From an uncultured Acidobacteriaceae bacterium (GTDB lineage Bacteria; Acidobacteriota; Terriglobia; Terriglobales; Acidobacteriaceae): DNA of 64,000 nt. Positions 1 to 9,403 of the stretch are shown one piece after another. Below the pieces are notes generated by a model. It saw nothing but the letters and a program-made list of their open reading frames with translations. It was not told the DNA's origin and searched no databases. The stretch is taken from contig CAIKND010000190.1 of NCBI GenBank assembly GCA_903828675.1, positions 1-64,000 of the forward strand. Direction: 5' to 3'. The first letter of the stretch is position 1; each line of letters opens with the position of its first letter. The translations under genes and the position numbers were made by a program.

Positions 1-651
1 CCACTCGCCCCACAGATTATCTCTGTAACCCTCAGAAACCAGATCGCCAGCGTGAATGATGAACGCTGACTTGGGCGCTTTGCTGTAAGCCGCCTGGATC
101 AGACGCGACCACCGCGACCGGATATCGTTCTGCGCATCGCCCACATAAATGAATCGGAACTTGGCGGGCTGATCGCTAGCCGTGCGAAAACCATTCCACT
201 CGCCCCAATTCTTCCCGTCACCGGCCCTGTAAAGGTAGTGAGTGTTCGGCTTCAGCCCTTCGAGATTGGCCCGGTAGGTAGCGACTGTCTTGCCGTTGCC
301 GGTATCAAGTGATCCGGACTTGGCCGGAACTGAAGCAGCACTCTTGATGAAATCAGGATTGGCACTCGCAAGCGCGAACTCTATCTGCGGCGTATCAGCG
401 AGCTTTTCGGTACGCCAGGTGATTGCCTGGGTGTGGGCGGGATCACCAACCCAACCCAACATCACGCGCTCCGGGACGAATTCCGGGACGGGAGCGGCGC
501 CCCATTCCCGACCCTTCCGGGAGGCTGACTTATCAGGTGTCTTGGTAGCTTCTGGCTTGGTTGCGTTCGGCTTTGCTTCCTGTGCGGACAAGGCGGGCAA
601 AGAACATAGCACGATAAGCAGTGCAAGGATGGACCTACGGCTGAACTTCAT
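1..651 (-). CDS. Purple acid phosphatase-like metallophosphoesterase (N-terminal part, cut by window edge)
   Basis: The 217 visible codons start with a signal peptide (MKFSRRSILALLIVLCSLPA, cleavage near ALSAQ). A fibronectin-III-like domain follows at about residues 45-150 (motif RVMLGWVGDP, then YRANLEGLKPNTHYLYRAGDG), as in plant-type purple acid phosphatases. The metallophosphoesterase domain then begins: FIYVGDAQND supplies the first metal-binding Asp block and IIHAGDLVSEG the second (GD..). The rest of the catalytic domain lies beyond position 1. The family hydrolyses phosphomonoesters outside the cytoplasm using a two-metal centre. It is the last visible gene of a minus-strand series (receptor, beta-propeller protein, phosphatase), which suggests a role in phosphate or organophosphate scavenging; that role is inferred. 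Exact substrate is unknown. Confidence 0.85.
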   Translation of the reverse strand, partial: MKFSRRSILALLIVLCSLPALSAQEAKPNATKPEATKTPDKSASRKGREWGAAPVPEFVPERVMLGWVGDPAHTQAITWRTEKLADTPQIEFALASANPDFIKSAASVPAKSGSLDTGNGKTVATYRANLEGLKPNTHYLYRAGDGKNWGEWNGFRTASDQPAKFRFIYVGDAQNDIRSRWSRLIQAAYSKAPKSAFIIHAGDLVSEGYRDNLWGEW

Positions 652-786
652 TGCTAAATTCTCCGTCGAATCTGGAAGCGCAGGGAAAGCTGATAATGCT
701 ACCTTCACTGCGAACTTGTTTTTGCCTGGAACGAAAGCAGCAGGCTGAACTTCATCTGGCGTCGGATACCGGTACCTATGGCAGGG

Positions 787-1824
787 TTACGACTTGCCCA
801 TCACCAGGACGAAGAATGAATCAGGAATCATCTTCCGCTTCGGACGCGGTGTATCAGCCGTGACCGGAGGAACTGGTTCGTATTTCGCCGAGACCAGGTA
901 AATTTTGTGTGATTTTGGATCGAGCGACATAGTCTTTGCACCGGGCTGAGTTTGAACGTTTTCGAGGATGCTGAACTTTTCGGGTGAGTCCTCGTGTACA
1001 ACGGTCATTGTGCCTTCGCCGTTAGAACTGAACGCAAGTTGAGTCTCCGGATCGAAGGCAACGGCGTCTACGCCCTTACCAATTGGCAGCGTGGCAAGTT
1101 GCTTGCCGCTATCCGCGTTCAGGATCGGCATGACCTGGTTGTGGCAGCCCGAGAACAATAGGCGGTTCTTCCTGTCCATGGCGAGACCAGTCGGCTCTTC
1201 GCAGCCCTCGAGCTTCCAGTCGCTGACCACTTTGTTTGCCTTCATGTCGATGACGACGATGTGCGCAATATCTTCAAGGTTGAGGAATACTTTGCCATTG
1301 CCATCGGAGACGCCGGTTTCCGGGCGTCCAGGCAATGCAATGGTGGCTATGACTTCTGCCTTTTCCACGTCGATCACGGTAACGCTGTTGCTTCCGGCGT
1401 TGAAGGTAAGTACGAACCCGCTGAATGTGTCGTAGAGGATTGCATCTGGCTTCTCGCCCGTCTTGACTGTGGCAATCGGTTTCAGGGTCTTGAGGTCGAA
1501 AATGGTGGCTGAATTGTCTTTGCCGTTGCTGGTAACGCCGCGCCCCAGCTTGCTGACGAGAGCGACGCCGTGGATGCCATTCGTGCCGGGAAGTTCGCCG
1601 ACCAGCTTGCCTGACTCCACGTCAACAACCATGACGCGCGTAGAGCGTGCGATATAGAGACGGCTGGAAGAAGCGTCGAAGTTAACATAGTCCCAGCCGC
1701 CACCGCCGCCGATTTCAAACGTCTTAGCAACGTGGTATCCAGATGTTGTTTGAGCGGAGCCTGCGATTGACATGACAAGCACTGCCGCGAACGCGGCAAG
1801 AAGAAAGAATATGGAGCGTTTCAT
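787..1824 (-). CDS. Exported YVTN-family beta-propeller protein
   Basis: This 345-residue protein has a signal peptide (residues 1-24, ending AGSAQ) and then repeated blades of the YVTN/40-residue type: DYVNFDASSSRLYIAR, ILYDTFSGFVLTFNAGSNSV, VAFDPETQLAFSSNGEG, SLDPKSHKIYLVSAKY. Such proteins fold into a seven-bladed propeller and act as periplasmic binding or scaffold modules; no catalytic residues can be assigned. The start is supported by AAGGAG eight bases upstream of ATG (minus strand). It lies 135 bases upstream of the phosphatase on the same strand and about 100 bases downstream of the receptor, separated from the receptor by a strong terminator. The ligand is unknown. Confidence 0.85.
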   Translation of the reverse strand: MKRSIFFLLAAFAAVLVMSIAGSAQTTSGYHVAKTFEIGGGGGWDYVNFDASSSRLYIARSTRVMVVDVESGKLVGELPGTNGIHGVALVSKLGRGVTSNGKDNSATIFDLKTLKPIATVKTGEKPDAILYDTFSGFVLTFNAGSNSVTVIDVEKAEVIATIALPGRPETGVSDGNGKVFLNLEDIAHIVVIDMKANKVVSDWKLEGCEEPTGLAMDRKNRLLFSGCHNQVMPILNADSGKQLATLPIGKGVDAVAFDPETQLAFSSNGEGTMTVVHEDSPEKFSILENVQTQPGAKTMSLDPKSHKIYLVSAKYEPVPPVTADTPRPKRKMIPDSFFVLVMGKS

Positions 1825-1870
1825 CGAATCTCCTTGGAATTTGTACTAAATGCAGGAACTGGAAATAAAA

Positions 1871-1914
1871 CGGCAGGAAACACGGGCAATTGCAGTGCCG
1901 CGTGTCCCCTGCCG
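1871..1914 (-). terminator. Rho-independent terminator after the TonB-dependent receptor
   Basis: On the minus strand a long interrupted stem forms between CGGCAGG (1871-1877) and CCTGCCG (1908-1914), with a second helix ACACG/CGTGT inside it, followed directly by TTTTATTTCC. Position (13 bases past the receptor stop) and T-rich tail fit an intrinsic terminator that separates the receptor from the beta-propeller gene. Confidence 0.7.
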
Positions 1915-1926
1915 ACAGGAGACAGC

Positions 1927-4900
1927 TTAGAAGTCGAGCCGCAGGCTGAGTTGCAGGCGGCGAGGCGTTCCGATTCCGGTGGCTCCGGTGTTAAGAATTG
2001 AGGTGATCTTCCCGAAGCTGGAATTTACCTTTGTGATATTTCCGGTAGCGTCTACCGTAACTGACCCCAAGCCGCCTGAAGGATTGGCAAACATTGGATG
2101 GTTGAACAAGTTGAAGGCCTCGGCACGGAAGGTCAAGCCGCCGCGTTCGAAAAGAGCAGTCCGCTTTGAGAGGGCTGTATCGATCTCATAGTTGCCGGGC
2201 CCCCTTCCGAAATAGCGAGGCTCGTTACCCCAGGTGTACTTGGCCGGAACAGCGAAGGGTGCAAAGCTGAACCAATTATTGAGAGTTGAGCCCCCGGCAG
2301 GAGTGAGCGACACGCCGGAGATCAGGTTCGGGCGTTGGCTGGAAGTAATTCCGTCCAACATCACGTTTGCTTTGCGCGTGATCGTAATATTCACGGGCAG
2401 AGCGGATCTGGCAGTCATGATGCCGGACAGATCCCATTCTCCCATGACCTTCCCGGCGACACCGTCACTCAGAAAGCGGCGTCCGTGGCCGAAGGGAAGT
2501 TGGTAAACGGCGTTCGTGGTAAACGTGTTACGAACATCCAGGTTGGTGCTACCCCTATCGCAGCGGAGGCATGAGTTGTTCTCGATACCCACCGCCTCTC
2601 CCGCACCGATGGATGCATCGGTGATGGCGTGCGACCACATGTATTGGGACTGCCACAGGAATCCGTTCTTGAAAGTGCGCTGCAGCGAGACCTGGAGCGC
2701 ATTGAAGTTGCTGTTTCCGTTGTTGCTCTTGAGGCCATACGTACCGAGCGACGCAATTGGTCGCACAGTTGTTGCAGGCAAGAAGCCATTCGCAGTTGTC
2801 TTGCTGAACAGATGGTGACCCTGGCTACCCACATAACCCACTTGCCCCACGAAGCTGAAGGGCAACTGCTGCTGAATGTTGAAATCCCAGTTCTCGTAGT
2901 ACCCATCTTTCCGGTTGGGATCGATCGCCTTCGGGCTTGTGCTCGGTCCAAGCGCCCCCGTCTTGGTCAAATCGTAGCCGTAATAGAGTTGCAGCGCAGG
3001 AAGATTCGTGCTGGCGGAGTAACGGGGGGGAACGCTTTCCGTCGGATCACTAAAGTCGTCGTTCTGGTTGGCGCCAAAGTAAATGCCGAAACCCGTGCGG
3101 ACAACCGTCTTCTCCTTCAACGCCGATGGAGCCCAGCTCAGGCCAAAGCGCGGACCGAAGTCCTTGGTGTTGGGTTGGTAGAAGGGTGCACCCAAAGGAC
3201 AGAAGCCGCCACAAGCAGCGCTGACGGTGCGAGACTGTCCATGAACTTCATACATCACGGAGTAGAACTCGTAGCGCAGTCCGGCATTCAGCGTGAGATT
3301 GCGCGTGAGCTTGACCTCGTCCTGGGCGTAACCCATGTAGAACGTGCGGCGCAATCCGGCCAGGCCCTGGCCTACGTTCAAGGTCATGGAATCTGCCAGG
3401 TTTTGCTGGAAATTGCTGAAACTCGTATAGCCGATAGAAGAAGTCGTGATGGCGTTGCCTGAGTTGTTGAGACGAATGCGGCGGATGTCAATCCCGAACT
3501 TGAAACTGTTCCGCCCGCGATTGCGTGTCAGGTTGTCAACGACGGAGAACGTGGTTCCGGCCTCCTCCTGCTTGCTACTCCCGGCAAGACCAGTCCACGG
3601 GACGTCTCCGCCTACGCTAAGATCCAACGGCGCGCTCCCTTTTACAATAGGCGTCCACACGGAACGGTTCACGCCGAATTTTGCTTCGTTGGTCAGTCGC
3701 GGGCTGAAGATCTTTTGCAGGGCAAATACGATGTTTTCCGGAGCGATGTCTGTTAGGGTGCGGGCACCCGCGCTGTCCGCGGGATTGTCCAGAAAGGCGC
3801 TGTCAATGTTTCCACGGACATACGCCGTAGTGCTGTCGTTGAACTTATGATCAATGCGGGCCATCCCGTAATCTTCACGGGTGCGGTCAGTTCCGTACGG
3901 ATTCGTCTCGTCAGTCCATTGCGGATCATCCGCATAGGGTCTCGCACCTTTAGGGTATGCGTTGACGAGGGTCGCGAGCGCCGGCGAAGTGGCAAGAACC
4001 AGAGTGCGGGCTGCGGCGTTCGGCACATATGCAGCACTTTGGGTATCACCGACGGACTGCCTAAGGCCTTCATAGTTCATGTAGAAGAAGGTGCGATCCT
4101 TAAGGATTGGACCACCCAGCCCGCCGCCAAATTGGTTCATGCGGACAGGCGGCAAGGCATTGGAATCGAAATAGGTCTTTGCGTCGAACACTTCATTACG
4201 CAGATACTCGAAAGCGCTGGCATGAAACTTGTTGCTGCCCGTTTTCGAGACCAGGTTGATCTGCGCGCCGCCTGCAGCGCCGCTTTCGGCGGTGTACACG
4301 GCGGTACTGACGCGGAACTCGGCGATCGATTCCAGCGAGATGTTCAAGTGCGCGTCGGCTTTCTGCGCCTGCTCCTGAACGCCACTTGCGTCAATGCCGT
4401 CGAAGCTATAATTTTCGTCATCCAGCGACCGGCCATTGAATCGGATGGCATGTTGTTGATCGCTTGATCCAGTGTTGATGGCGCCTGGCGCCAATGCCAT
4501 CAAACCAGACCAGTTGCGGCCATCCAATGGGATGTTCTGGATCTGCTCGGACTCGATCACTAAGCCGACTTCCGCCGAGCTGCGGTTGAGCGCCTCCAAG
4601 GCGGTTACCTCAACCACTTCCGTCCGCGTTCCTACCTGCAGGCGGGCATCAATCGTTCGGGCTTGCCCTACCTGAAACTCCACTGCGTCAAACACTTCGG
4701 GCTTGAAGCCGTCCTTCGACATCGTAATCTTGTAGACGCCGATGGGCAGTGCCGGCACCTGATAATTGCCTCTAGAACTTGTTACGGTCTCGCGATGGAG
4801 TCCGGTGGCTGGAGAATCCAGCTCAATCTTCACATTCTGGACAAGTGCTCCAGTACCCTCAGTCACTGTGCCGTTGAGTGTGGCGCGATCCACTTGGGCC

Positions 4901-4968
4901 AGGGCTGTTGCGGTAAATGCAATCAGACACAGAATCAATACCGTGAAAGACAGTATTTGTTTGTGCAT
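1927..4968 (-). CDS. TonB-dependent receptor with carboxypeptidase-regulatory-like domain (Oar-like)
   Basis: The protein has 1013 residues from ATG 4968, chosen because AGGAG precedes it and a signal peptide (MHKQILSFTVLILCLIAFTA, cleavage ALAQ) follows at once; an upstream in-frame start would add 11 non-signal residues. Order of domains: carboxypeptidase-regulatory-like beta sandwich at about 26-108 (VDRATLNGTVTEGTGALV, GNYQVPALPIGVYKITM), plug at about 120-230 (IPLDGRNWSGLMALAPGA, FRVSTAVYTAESGAAGGAQI), then a 22-strand-type outer-membrane barrel ending in Phe (LQLSLRLDF). Acidobacteria carry many such receptors for energy-dependent uptake of oligosaccharides, metals or peptides. It is divergent from the response regulator at 5288 and upstream of a phosphatase. 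The substrate cannot be read from sequence. Confidence 0.9.
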   Translation of the reverse strand: MHKQILSFTVLILCLIAFTATALAQVDRATLNGTVTEGTGALVQNVKIELDSPATGLHRETVTSSRGNYQVPALPIGVYKITMSKDGFKPEVFDAVEFQVGQARTIDARLQVGTRTEVVEVTALEALNRSSAEVGLVIESEQIQNIPLDGRNWSGLMALAPGAINTGSSDQQHAIRFNGRSLDDENYSFDGIDASGVQEQAQKADAHLNISLESIAEFRVSTAVYTAESGAAGGAQINLVSKTGSNKFHASAFEYLRNEVFDAKTYFDSNALPPVRMNQFGGGLGGPILKDRTFFYMNYEGLRQSVGDTQSAAYVPNAAARTLVLATSPALATLVNAYPKGARPYADDPQWTDETNPYGTDRTREDYGMARIDHKFNDSTTAYVRGNIDSAFLDNPADSAGARTLTDIAPENIVFALQKIFSPRLTNEAKFGVNRSVWTPIVKGSAPLDLSVGGDVPWTGLAGSSKQEEAGTTFSVVDNLTRNRGRNSFKFGIDIRRIRLNNSGNAITTSSIGYTSFSNFQQNLADSMTLNVGQGLAGLRRTFYMGYAQDEVKLTRNLTLNAGLRYEFYSVMYEVHGQSRTVSAACGGFCPLGAPFYQPNTKDFGPRFGLSWAPSALKEKTVVRTGFGIYFGANQNDDFSDPTESVPPRYSASTNLPALQLYYGYDLTKTGALGPSTSPKAIDPNRKDGYYENWDFNIQQQLPFSFVGQVGYVGSQGHHLFSKTTANGFLPATTVRPIASLGTYGLKSNNGNSNFNALQVSLQRTFKNGFLWQSQYMWSHAITDASIGAGEAVGIENNSCLRCDRGSTNLDVRNTFTTNAVYQLPFGHGRRFLSDGVAGKVMGEWDLSGIMTARSALPVNITITRKANVMLDGITSSQRPNLISGVSLTPAGGSTLNNWFSFAPFAVPAKYTWGNEPRYFGRGPGNYEIDTALSKRTALFERGGLTFRAEAFNLFNHPMFANPSGGLGSVTVDATGNITKVNSSFGKITSILNTGATGIGTPRRLQLSLRLDF

Positions 4969-5287
4969 GTTACTCCTAACGCCGGCCGGAAGGCAGCGCA
5001 ATCAAACAGGATTAAGGCCGATGTTCAAACCTGTGTGAAGCGTAGAAGGGCCTCTTAAAGAGCAGTTAACGAACGGATGAAAATCTTCTAAGGTTGGCTA
5101 CAACTGTGCGCTGCGTCACATCCGGCCGAAAGAAGATTCTAGTCGCGAGGAAGTTGTCAGTCCTGTCACTGGTTGACCAGTGGTTCAGGTGATTGCACAC
5201 GAGCGCCAGATAGCAAACACATTTCTGAACCCTCCAGATTGTCGTCTGTTCATCTTCCTGTATTCGTTCCCGCGTTATCTTGTACGC
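4969..5287. promoter_or_regulatory. Divergent intergenic region, receptor versus response regulator, with a perfect palindrome
   Basis: This 319-base region separates two divergent genes and must hold both promoters. A perfect inverted repeat CACTGGT-TG-ACCAGTG lies at 5167-5182, about 105 bases before the response-regulator start, and would suit a dimeric regulator. A second 8-base inverted pair, AATCTTCT (5082-5089) and AGAAGATT (5131-5138), is 41 bases apart. No confident -10/-35 boxes were assigned. Confidence 0.4.
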
Positions 5288-5986
5288 ATGCGCATCCTGG
5301 TCATAGAAGATGAACCACATATGCTGGAATTGTTGCGCAAGGGACTCTATGAGCGCGAGTTTTCTGTGATGACAGCCGTCGATGGAGAGACAGGATTGGA
5401 AATCGCCTCTACCTATCAATTCGATTCGATTGTGCTGGACATAGGCTTGCCAAAGCTGGATGGTTACGGCGTGATCAGTGCCCTACGTTCGCGCGCCCAG
5501 ATGGCGCCGGTATTGATATTGACCGCACGCGACGCCGAAGACGATATTATTCGTGGCCTTGAGTTGGGTGCGGATGACTATCTGACCAAGCCTTTTTCCT
5601 TTGCCGAACTCGTGGCGCGGCTACAGTCCATCACGCGGCGGCGGCGGCACGAAGAGGGCGGCACCATCGAAGCGGGCGACGTTGTGGTCGACCCGATTCG
5701 GCGCTCGGTCACACGCAATAAGCTGAGCATCGACCTGACACGGAATGAGTTCCTCTTACTGGTATGCCTCGCGCGCCGGACTGGGCAATGCGTGACCAGA
5801 CAGACACTGATGGAATTCGTGTGGGGTCCGGATCATTTCGTGAGGCCGAACACTCTCGACTTTCTCGTGAACGCATTGCGCGCAAAGATCGACACCCCTT
5901 TTCCTAGGAAGTTGATCGGAACAGTGCGCGGCGCAGGCTATATATTCAAGCACTCGGAAGCCATGCCGGCAGAGGCTGCACAATGA
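5288..5986 (+). CDS. OmpR/PhoB-family two-component response regulator
   Basis: The protein has 232 residues from ATG 5288; the reading frame stays open upstream but the receiver fold starts exactly at MRILVIEDE. The receiver domain (1-115) has the acidic pair EDE, the phospho-acceptor Asp about residue 51 in IVLDIGLPKLDG, the Thr in ILTARD and the Lys in LTKPF. The C-terminal winged-helix domain (about 130-225) shows the OmpR pattern LTRNEFLLLVCLARR and the end motif GTVRGAGYIF. It overlaps the sensor kinase gene by four bases (ATGA), so the two are translationally coupled and form a cognate pair. It probably autoregulates; the palindrome at 5167-5182 is a candidate operator. The signal is not known; CusR/QseB-like regulators are the nearest in architecture. 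Confidence 0.93.
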   Translation: MRILVIEDEPHMLELLRKGLYEREFSVMTAVDGETGLEIASTYQFDSIVLDIGLPKLDGYGVISALRSRAQMAPVLILTARDAEDDIIRGLELGADDYLTKPFSFAELVARLQSITRRRRHEEGGTIEAGDVVVDPIRRSVTRNKLSIDLTRNEFLLLVCLARRTGQCVTRQTLMEFVWGPDHFVRPNTLDFLVNALRAKIDTPFPRKLIGTVRGAGYIFKHSEAMPAEAAQ

Positions 5987-7458
5987 GAGCCCTGCCGATA
6001 CGTGTTCGCCTCACGCTTTGGTATTTTGCCATGTTTGCCTCAGCCGCTGCGTTACTCGGTCTGGCCAGTCAATGGATGCTTGAGCGGAGTTTGGATAAGG
6101 TCGAATACCACGACCTGCAAGAGCGCGCGGACGACGTTCGAGAAGCTCTGAGCCACCAAGGCCAGGTTCAGAATATTCAGCAACTTCACGATTTGCTTGC
6201 CATAATCTATGAATTCAAAGATGGTGGAAAGTACTTGCAAGTTCAGGATGAGCACGGCAATTGGATCTACCGGTCGCGGCGCATGATGTCTCAGAATTCT
6301 GGTTTACATACCCCGGATATGTTGCCAAAGGCCGGCCTTGTCGTGGATTTTCGTCAAGGAACTCACCTTGTGCGAACTCTGGAGTATCCGATTACCGTGG
6401 AGGGAATGAAGTACTCGGTACAAACGGGAATAGTACTCGATAGAAACCTGGGTCTGTTGAACGACTTCCGCTTCAATCTGCTGTTGCTAATACCGGCAGT
6501 CATCCTAATGGCAACGGTCGGTGGACATATCATGAGCCGCAAGGCGTTGCAACCCGTTGCCATGTTGGCGGCCGAGACTCGCCGCATTAATGATCGCAAT
6601 CTCGATATCCGACTCCCGGTGTCAGACGCAAACGACGAGATCTCCGACCTTTCGCTGACGCTGAACCAAATGCTTAAGCGGATCGATAGCGCCTTTATGA
6701 GTGTACGCACATTTACCGGTAATGCCTCGCATGAGCTACGTACACCGATCTCGTTGTTGCGCGCCGAAATTGAGGTCGCACTCTTTCGTCCTCGAGATGG
6801 AGAGGAATATCGAGCCATTCTCACGCGTCTTCATGAAGAAACCCTGCGGATGACAAACCTCGTTGAGAATCTCCTCTCGTTGGCGCGAGCTGACGGAGGA
6901 GCGGAGATCATGACGACGGCACCTATTTGTGTCGATATTCTTCTCCATCAAATTGCACAAGCTTGGCGGAGAACGATGAACGAGGCGATGCTCGATTTTC
7001 AAGTAGATATCTCGGAGGGCGACCTATTCTTCATGGGCGATCAACGTGCCATTCAACGCTTGCTTTCGACTCTGCTTGAAAATGCGAGCAAGTTCACGCC
7101 TCCTGGGGGCTCGGTTAAGCTATGTGCGGCCGCTAACGGCAAGTCCATCGTTTTGTCTGTGCGGGATACCGGGATTGGAATCACCGCAGAGCACAAACAC
7201 CGAATATTCGACCGCTTTTATCGCGTGCCAACAAGCGGCCCTGTTGTCCCTGGCTCCGGTCTTGGGCTGGCACTGGCTAAATGGATTGCGGAGAGGCATG
7301 GCTCGCAGTTGAATGTTGAAAGCGCACCTGGATTAGGAAGTAAATTCTCATTCTCGCTTGAGAGAATTGATATTCCTCTCCAAACTCTCGATGCTTCTGA
7401 AGCCTTCTTGGCACGACCAGAATCGGAACTCGATCTTCACTCGATCGAATACATTTGA
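5983..7458 (+). CDS. Two-component sensor histidine kinase
   Basis: This 491-residue inner-membrane kinase has a first membrane helix at about 10-30, a periplasmic segment of about 130 residues, a second helix at about 160-180 (FNLLLLIPAVILMATVGGHI), a HAMP linker, the dimerisation/phospho-acceptor helix with His250 in NASHELRTPI, and a GHKL ATPase domain with N box (LLENASKFTPPGG), G1 box DTGIGI and G2 box GSGLGLAL. It phosphorylates the response regulator encoded just upstream (four-base overlap). The architecture is that of CusS/QseC-type kinases. The periplasmic domain has no motif that identifies a ligand. Confidence 0.93.
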   Translation: MRALPIRVRLTLWYFAMFASAAALLGLASQWMLERSLDKVEYHDLQERADDVREALSHQGQVQNIQQLHDLLAIIYEFKDGGKYLQVQDEHGNWIYRSRRMMSQNSGLHTPDMLPKAGLVVDFRQGTHLVRTLEYPITVEGMKYSVQTGIVLDRNLGLLNDFRFNLLLLIPAVILMATVGGHIMSRKALQPVAMLAAETRRINDRNLDIRLPVSDANDEISDLSLTLNQMLKRIDSAFMSVRTFTGNASHELRTPISLLRAEIEVALFRPRDGEEYRAILTRLHEETLRMTNLVENLLSLARADGGAEIMTTAPICVDILLHQIAQAWRRTMNEAMLDFQVDISEGDLFFMGDQRAIQRLLSTLLENASKFTPPGGSVKLCAAANGKSIVLSVRDTGIGITAEHKHRIFDRFYRVPTSGPVVPGSGLGLALAKWIAERHGSQLNVESAPGLGSKFSFSLERIDIPLQTLDASEAFLARPESELDLHSIEYI

Positions 7459-8287
7459 TTGGCATCCAATTTGGCCAACTGTTGCTGTCCAAAGGCGAGA
7501 TCGTAATGTGCAATAACAGAGTCACAATCGCAGCGCCGGCTCTTTTACTTGTCGAGGTCTGCGAGATTCATCCACAAGAAGGAAAGCGGATCAGTTCACG
7601 CAAGCGCCGCACTGTTCAGGCGAACCGCTCTTGGCATGTGAGACGCTGCGGTTTCGCCTCTTGAGGCGTTGAGATGGGGAAATTTTAGGTTGGAGGAGTT
7701 GGCTGGTCTTGAATGGATGGTAAATAACTTGCTCGTTGACTATTTCTTGCGCCGCCCGAATCTGAATCAGCCTCAAATCTGACCGCTGTGCTTGGGCGCC
7801 TCGTTCAGCAACAGAAGCCAACAGCGTATCAGAACTTCGGCCCCATTCTATTTGCTCGGTCGATGTCCCCGCTGTCTTGAACTGCAGGCTATTTTTGAGA
7901 GCCATAGGCAAACCCTGCGTCTTACGAGCGCCTTTGGATAGTTACCGACTCTACGCAAGGGGCAATCGGATCCGGGCCCTGCCCGCCGGCAAGATCTCTT
8001 CGCTTTCATTCCCTCCCCGTAGAGCCGCAAACCCTGACTTCCTGATTTTGGTCATCTCTCGACAATATGAACCACTTTGTGGAGTCTGGTCGACGCTGAT
8101 GCCGCCGGGATGTTTTGTTGCAATGCAAAAAACCTTGAGCCGAACTTCGGAGGCGGTTGGTCGTGGAAACGCGGTTTGGCGGCAGTTGACGGTATTGCGC
8201 CGAGTAAATAGGCTGACCATTGCCGACGTTCGTTACTGATTGGCGCACGCATAGAAGTGGCACGGACTATAATGCTTCTGAATCCAA
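7459..8287. other. Long region without a recognised gene
   Basis: About 830 bases with no convincing gene. A minus-strand frame at 7591-7911 could encode 106 residues, Lys/Arg/Gln-rich with no recognisable family and no clear ribosome binding site; it may be chance or a remnant. The promoter of the oxidoreductase gene at 8288 should lie at the right end. No tRNA, repeat array or terminator was seen. Confidence 0.3.
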
Positions 8288-9403
8288 ATGCCGAGCCTCG
8301 AAATGCGTTTTACTCCGCCTGCGCCTCGCAAAAAGGACTTCCGCATAGGTGTTCTTGGAAGCGGGTTCATCGTCAACGATTGCCACCTAGTCAGCTATCG
8401 CCGCTGCGGATTCAATCCGGTTGCGATTGCATCCCGCCGCCGGGAAGCAGCGGCTGGCGTGGCGGCTCGCCACTCGATCCCACGTGTCTGTGAAAGCTAC
8501 GAGGAGCTTCTGGACGACCCGGCGATCGAGGTTCTCGACATCGCCGTTCCTCCTCAGCATCAGCTTGCATTGATTCGCGCCGCCTGCGCGCGCGGTACGG
8601 TAAGGGGCATTCTGGCGCAGAAGCCGCTGGCCCTGAGCTACCGCGAAGCCGAGGAGGCCGTGCTCTGCTGCGAACAGGCCGGAATCCAACTCGCGGTAAA
8701 CCAGAACATGCGCTACGATCCGTCGGTTTACGCCGCGAATACGCTTCTCAAGGAAGGTCATTTTGGATCTCCTGTCTTCGCCACGATTGATATGCGCGCG
8801 GTTCCGCATTGGCAACCGTGGCAGGCTGAGATCGGTTCCGCGACTCTGTGGATCATGTCGATTCATCACCTCGATTGCATGCGCTGGTGGTTCGGCGACC
8901 CGGAACGGGTGTTTTCGAGTACCCGCCCCGATCCCCGTACCGCATTTCCGCATACAGACGGAATCTGCACAACAATTCTGGAATACGCAAGCGGCCTTCG
9001 TTGCGCCATCACGGACGACGTGTGGTGCGGTCCTGTGAAGGAAGGCTGCCTAGGTGACGTTCGCATCGAGTTCCGTATCGAGGGCATGGAAGGCCTCGCG
9101 GTGGGGGATATCGGCTGGTGCAAAGACCCTTTCACAACGCCATCGATTCTGCGTTTCGCTCGCAAAGGCGACGCGGGCTTTCATCACTTCCAGCCGGCTG
9201 AGAGCTGGTTCCCTGATGCATTTGGCGCAACCATGGGCCAGCTGCTCATCGCCCTTGAAACCGGCAAGGCTCCGGCAATCGGCGGCCGGGATAACCTCGG
9301 CAGCATCGCGCTGGTCCAGGCCGCTGCCCTCAGCGCCGTCGAACACCGCATGGTATCTCCGCGGGAAATAGCACACGCCAGTTCCAGCAAAGGAGACTTA
9401 TGA
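8288..9403 (+). CDS. Gfo/Idh/MocA-family NAD(P)-dependent oxidoreductase (cytoplasmic)
   Basis: The protein has 371 residues and no signal peptide. It has a Rossmann fold with the dinucleotide motif IGVLGSGFI (about 20-28) and the second-half sugar-dehydrogenase fold with LWIMSIHHLDCMRWWFGD, which carries the conserved catalytic-region His/Asp. The usual EKP signature is AQKPLA here: the Lys is kept but Glu is Gln. Members oxidise or reduce sugar, inositol or aminosugar hydroxyls. The next gene, a TIM-barrel isomerase, starts inside its stop codon (ATGA), so the two are one transcription and translation unit acting on the same sugar. The start at 8288 is tentative; an internal ATG at 8303 is possible. 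Substrate unknown. Confidence 0.88.
   Translation: MPSLEMRFTPPAPRKKDFRIGVLGSGFIVNDCHLVSYRRCGFNPVAIASRRREAAAGVAARHSIPRVCESYEELLDDPAIEVLDIAVPPQHQLALIRAACARGTVRGILAQKPLALSYREAEEAVLCCEQAGIQLAVNQNMRYDPSVYAANTLLKEGHFGSPVFATIDMRAVPHWQPWQAEIGSATLWIMSIHHLDCMRWWFGDPERVFSSTRPDPRTAFPHTDGICTTILEYASGLRCAITDDVWCGPVKEGCLGDVRIEFRIEGMEGLAVGDIGWCKDPFTTPSILRFARKGDAGFHHFQPAESWFPDAFGATMGQLLIALETGKAPAIGGRDNLGSIALVQAAALSAVEHRMVSPREIAHASSSKGDL

Noticed and set aside
2629..3462. 277-codon plus-strand frame opposite the TonB receptor
   Set aside because: It lies wholly antisense to a receptor with clear domain structure and has no motif or ribosome binding site.
7591..7911. 106-codon minus-strand frame
   Set aside because: Composition is odd and no relative or binding site is recognisable, so it was not annotated as a gene.
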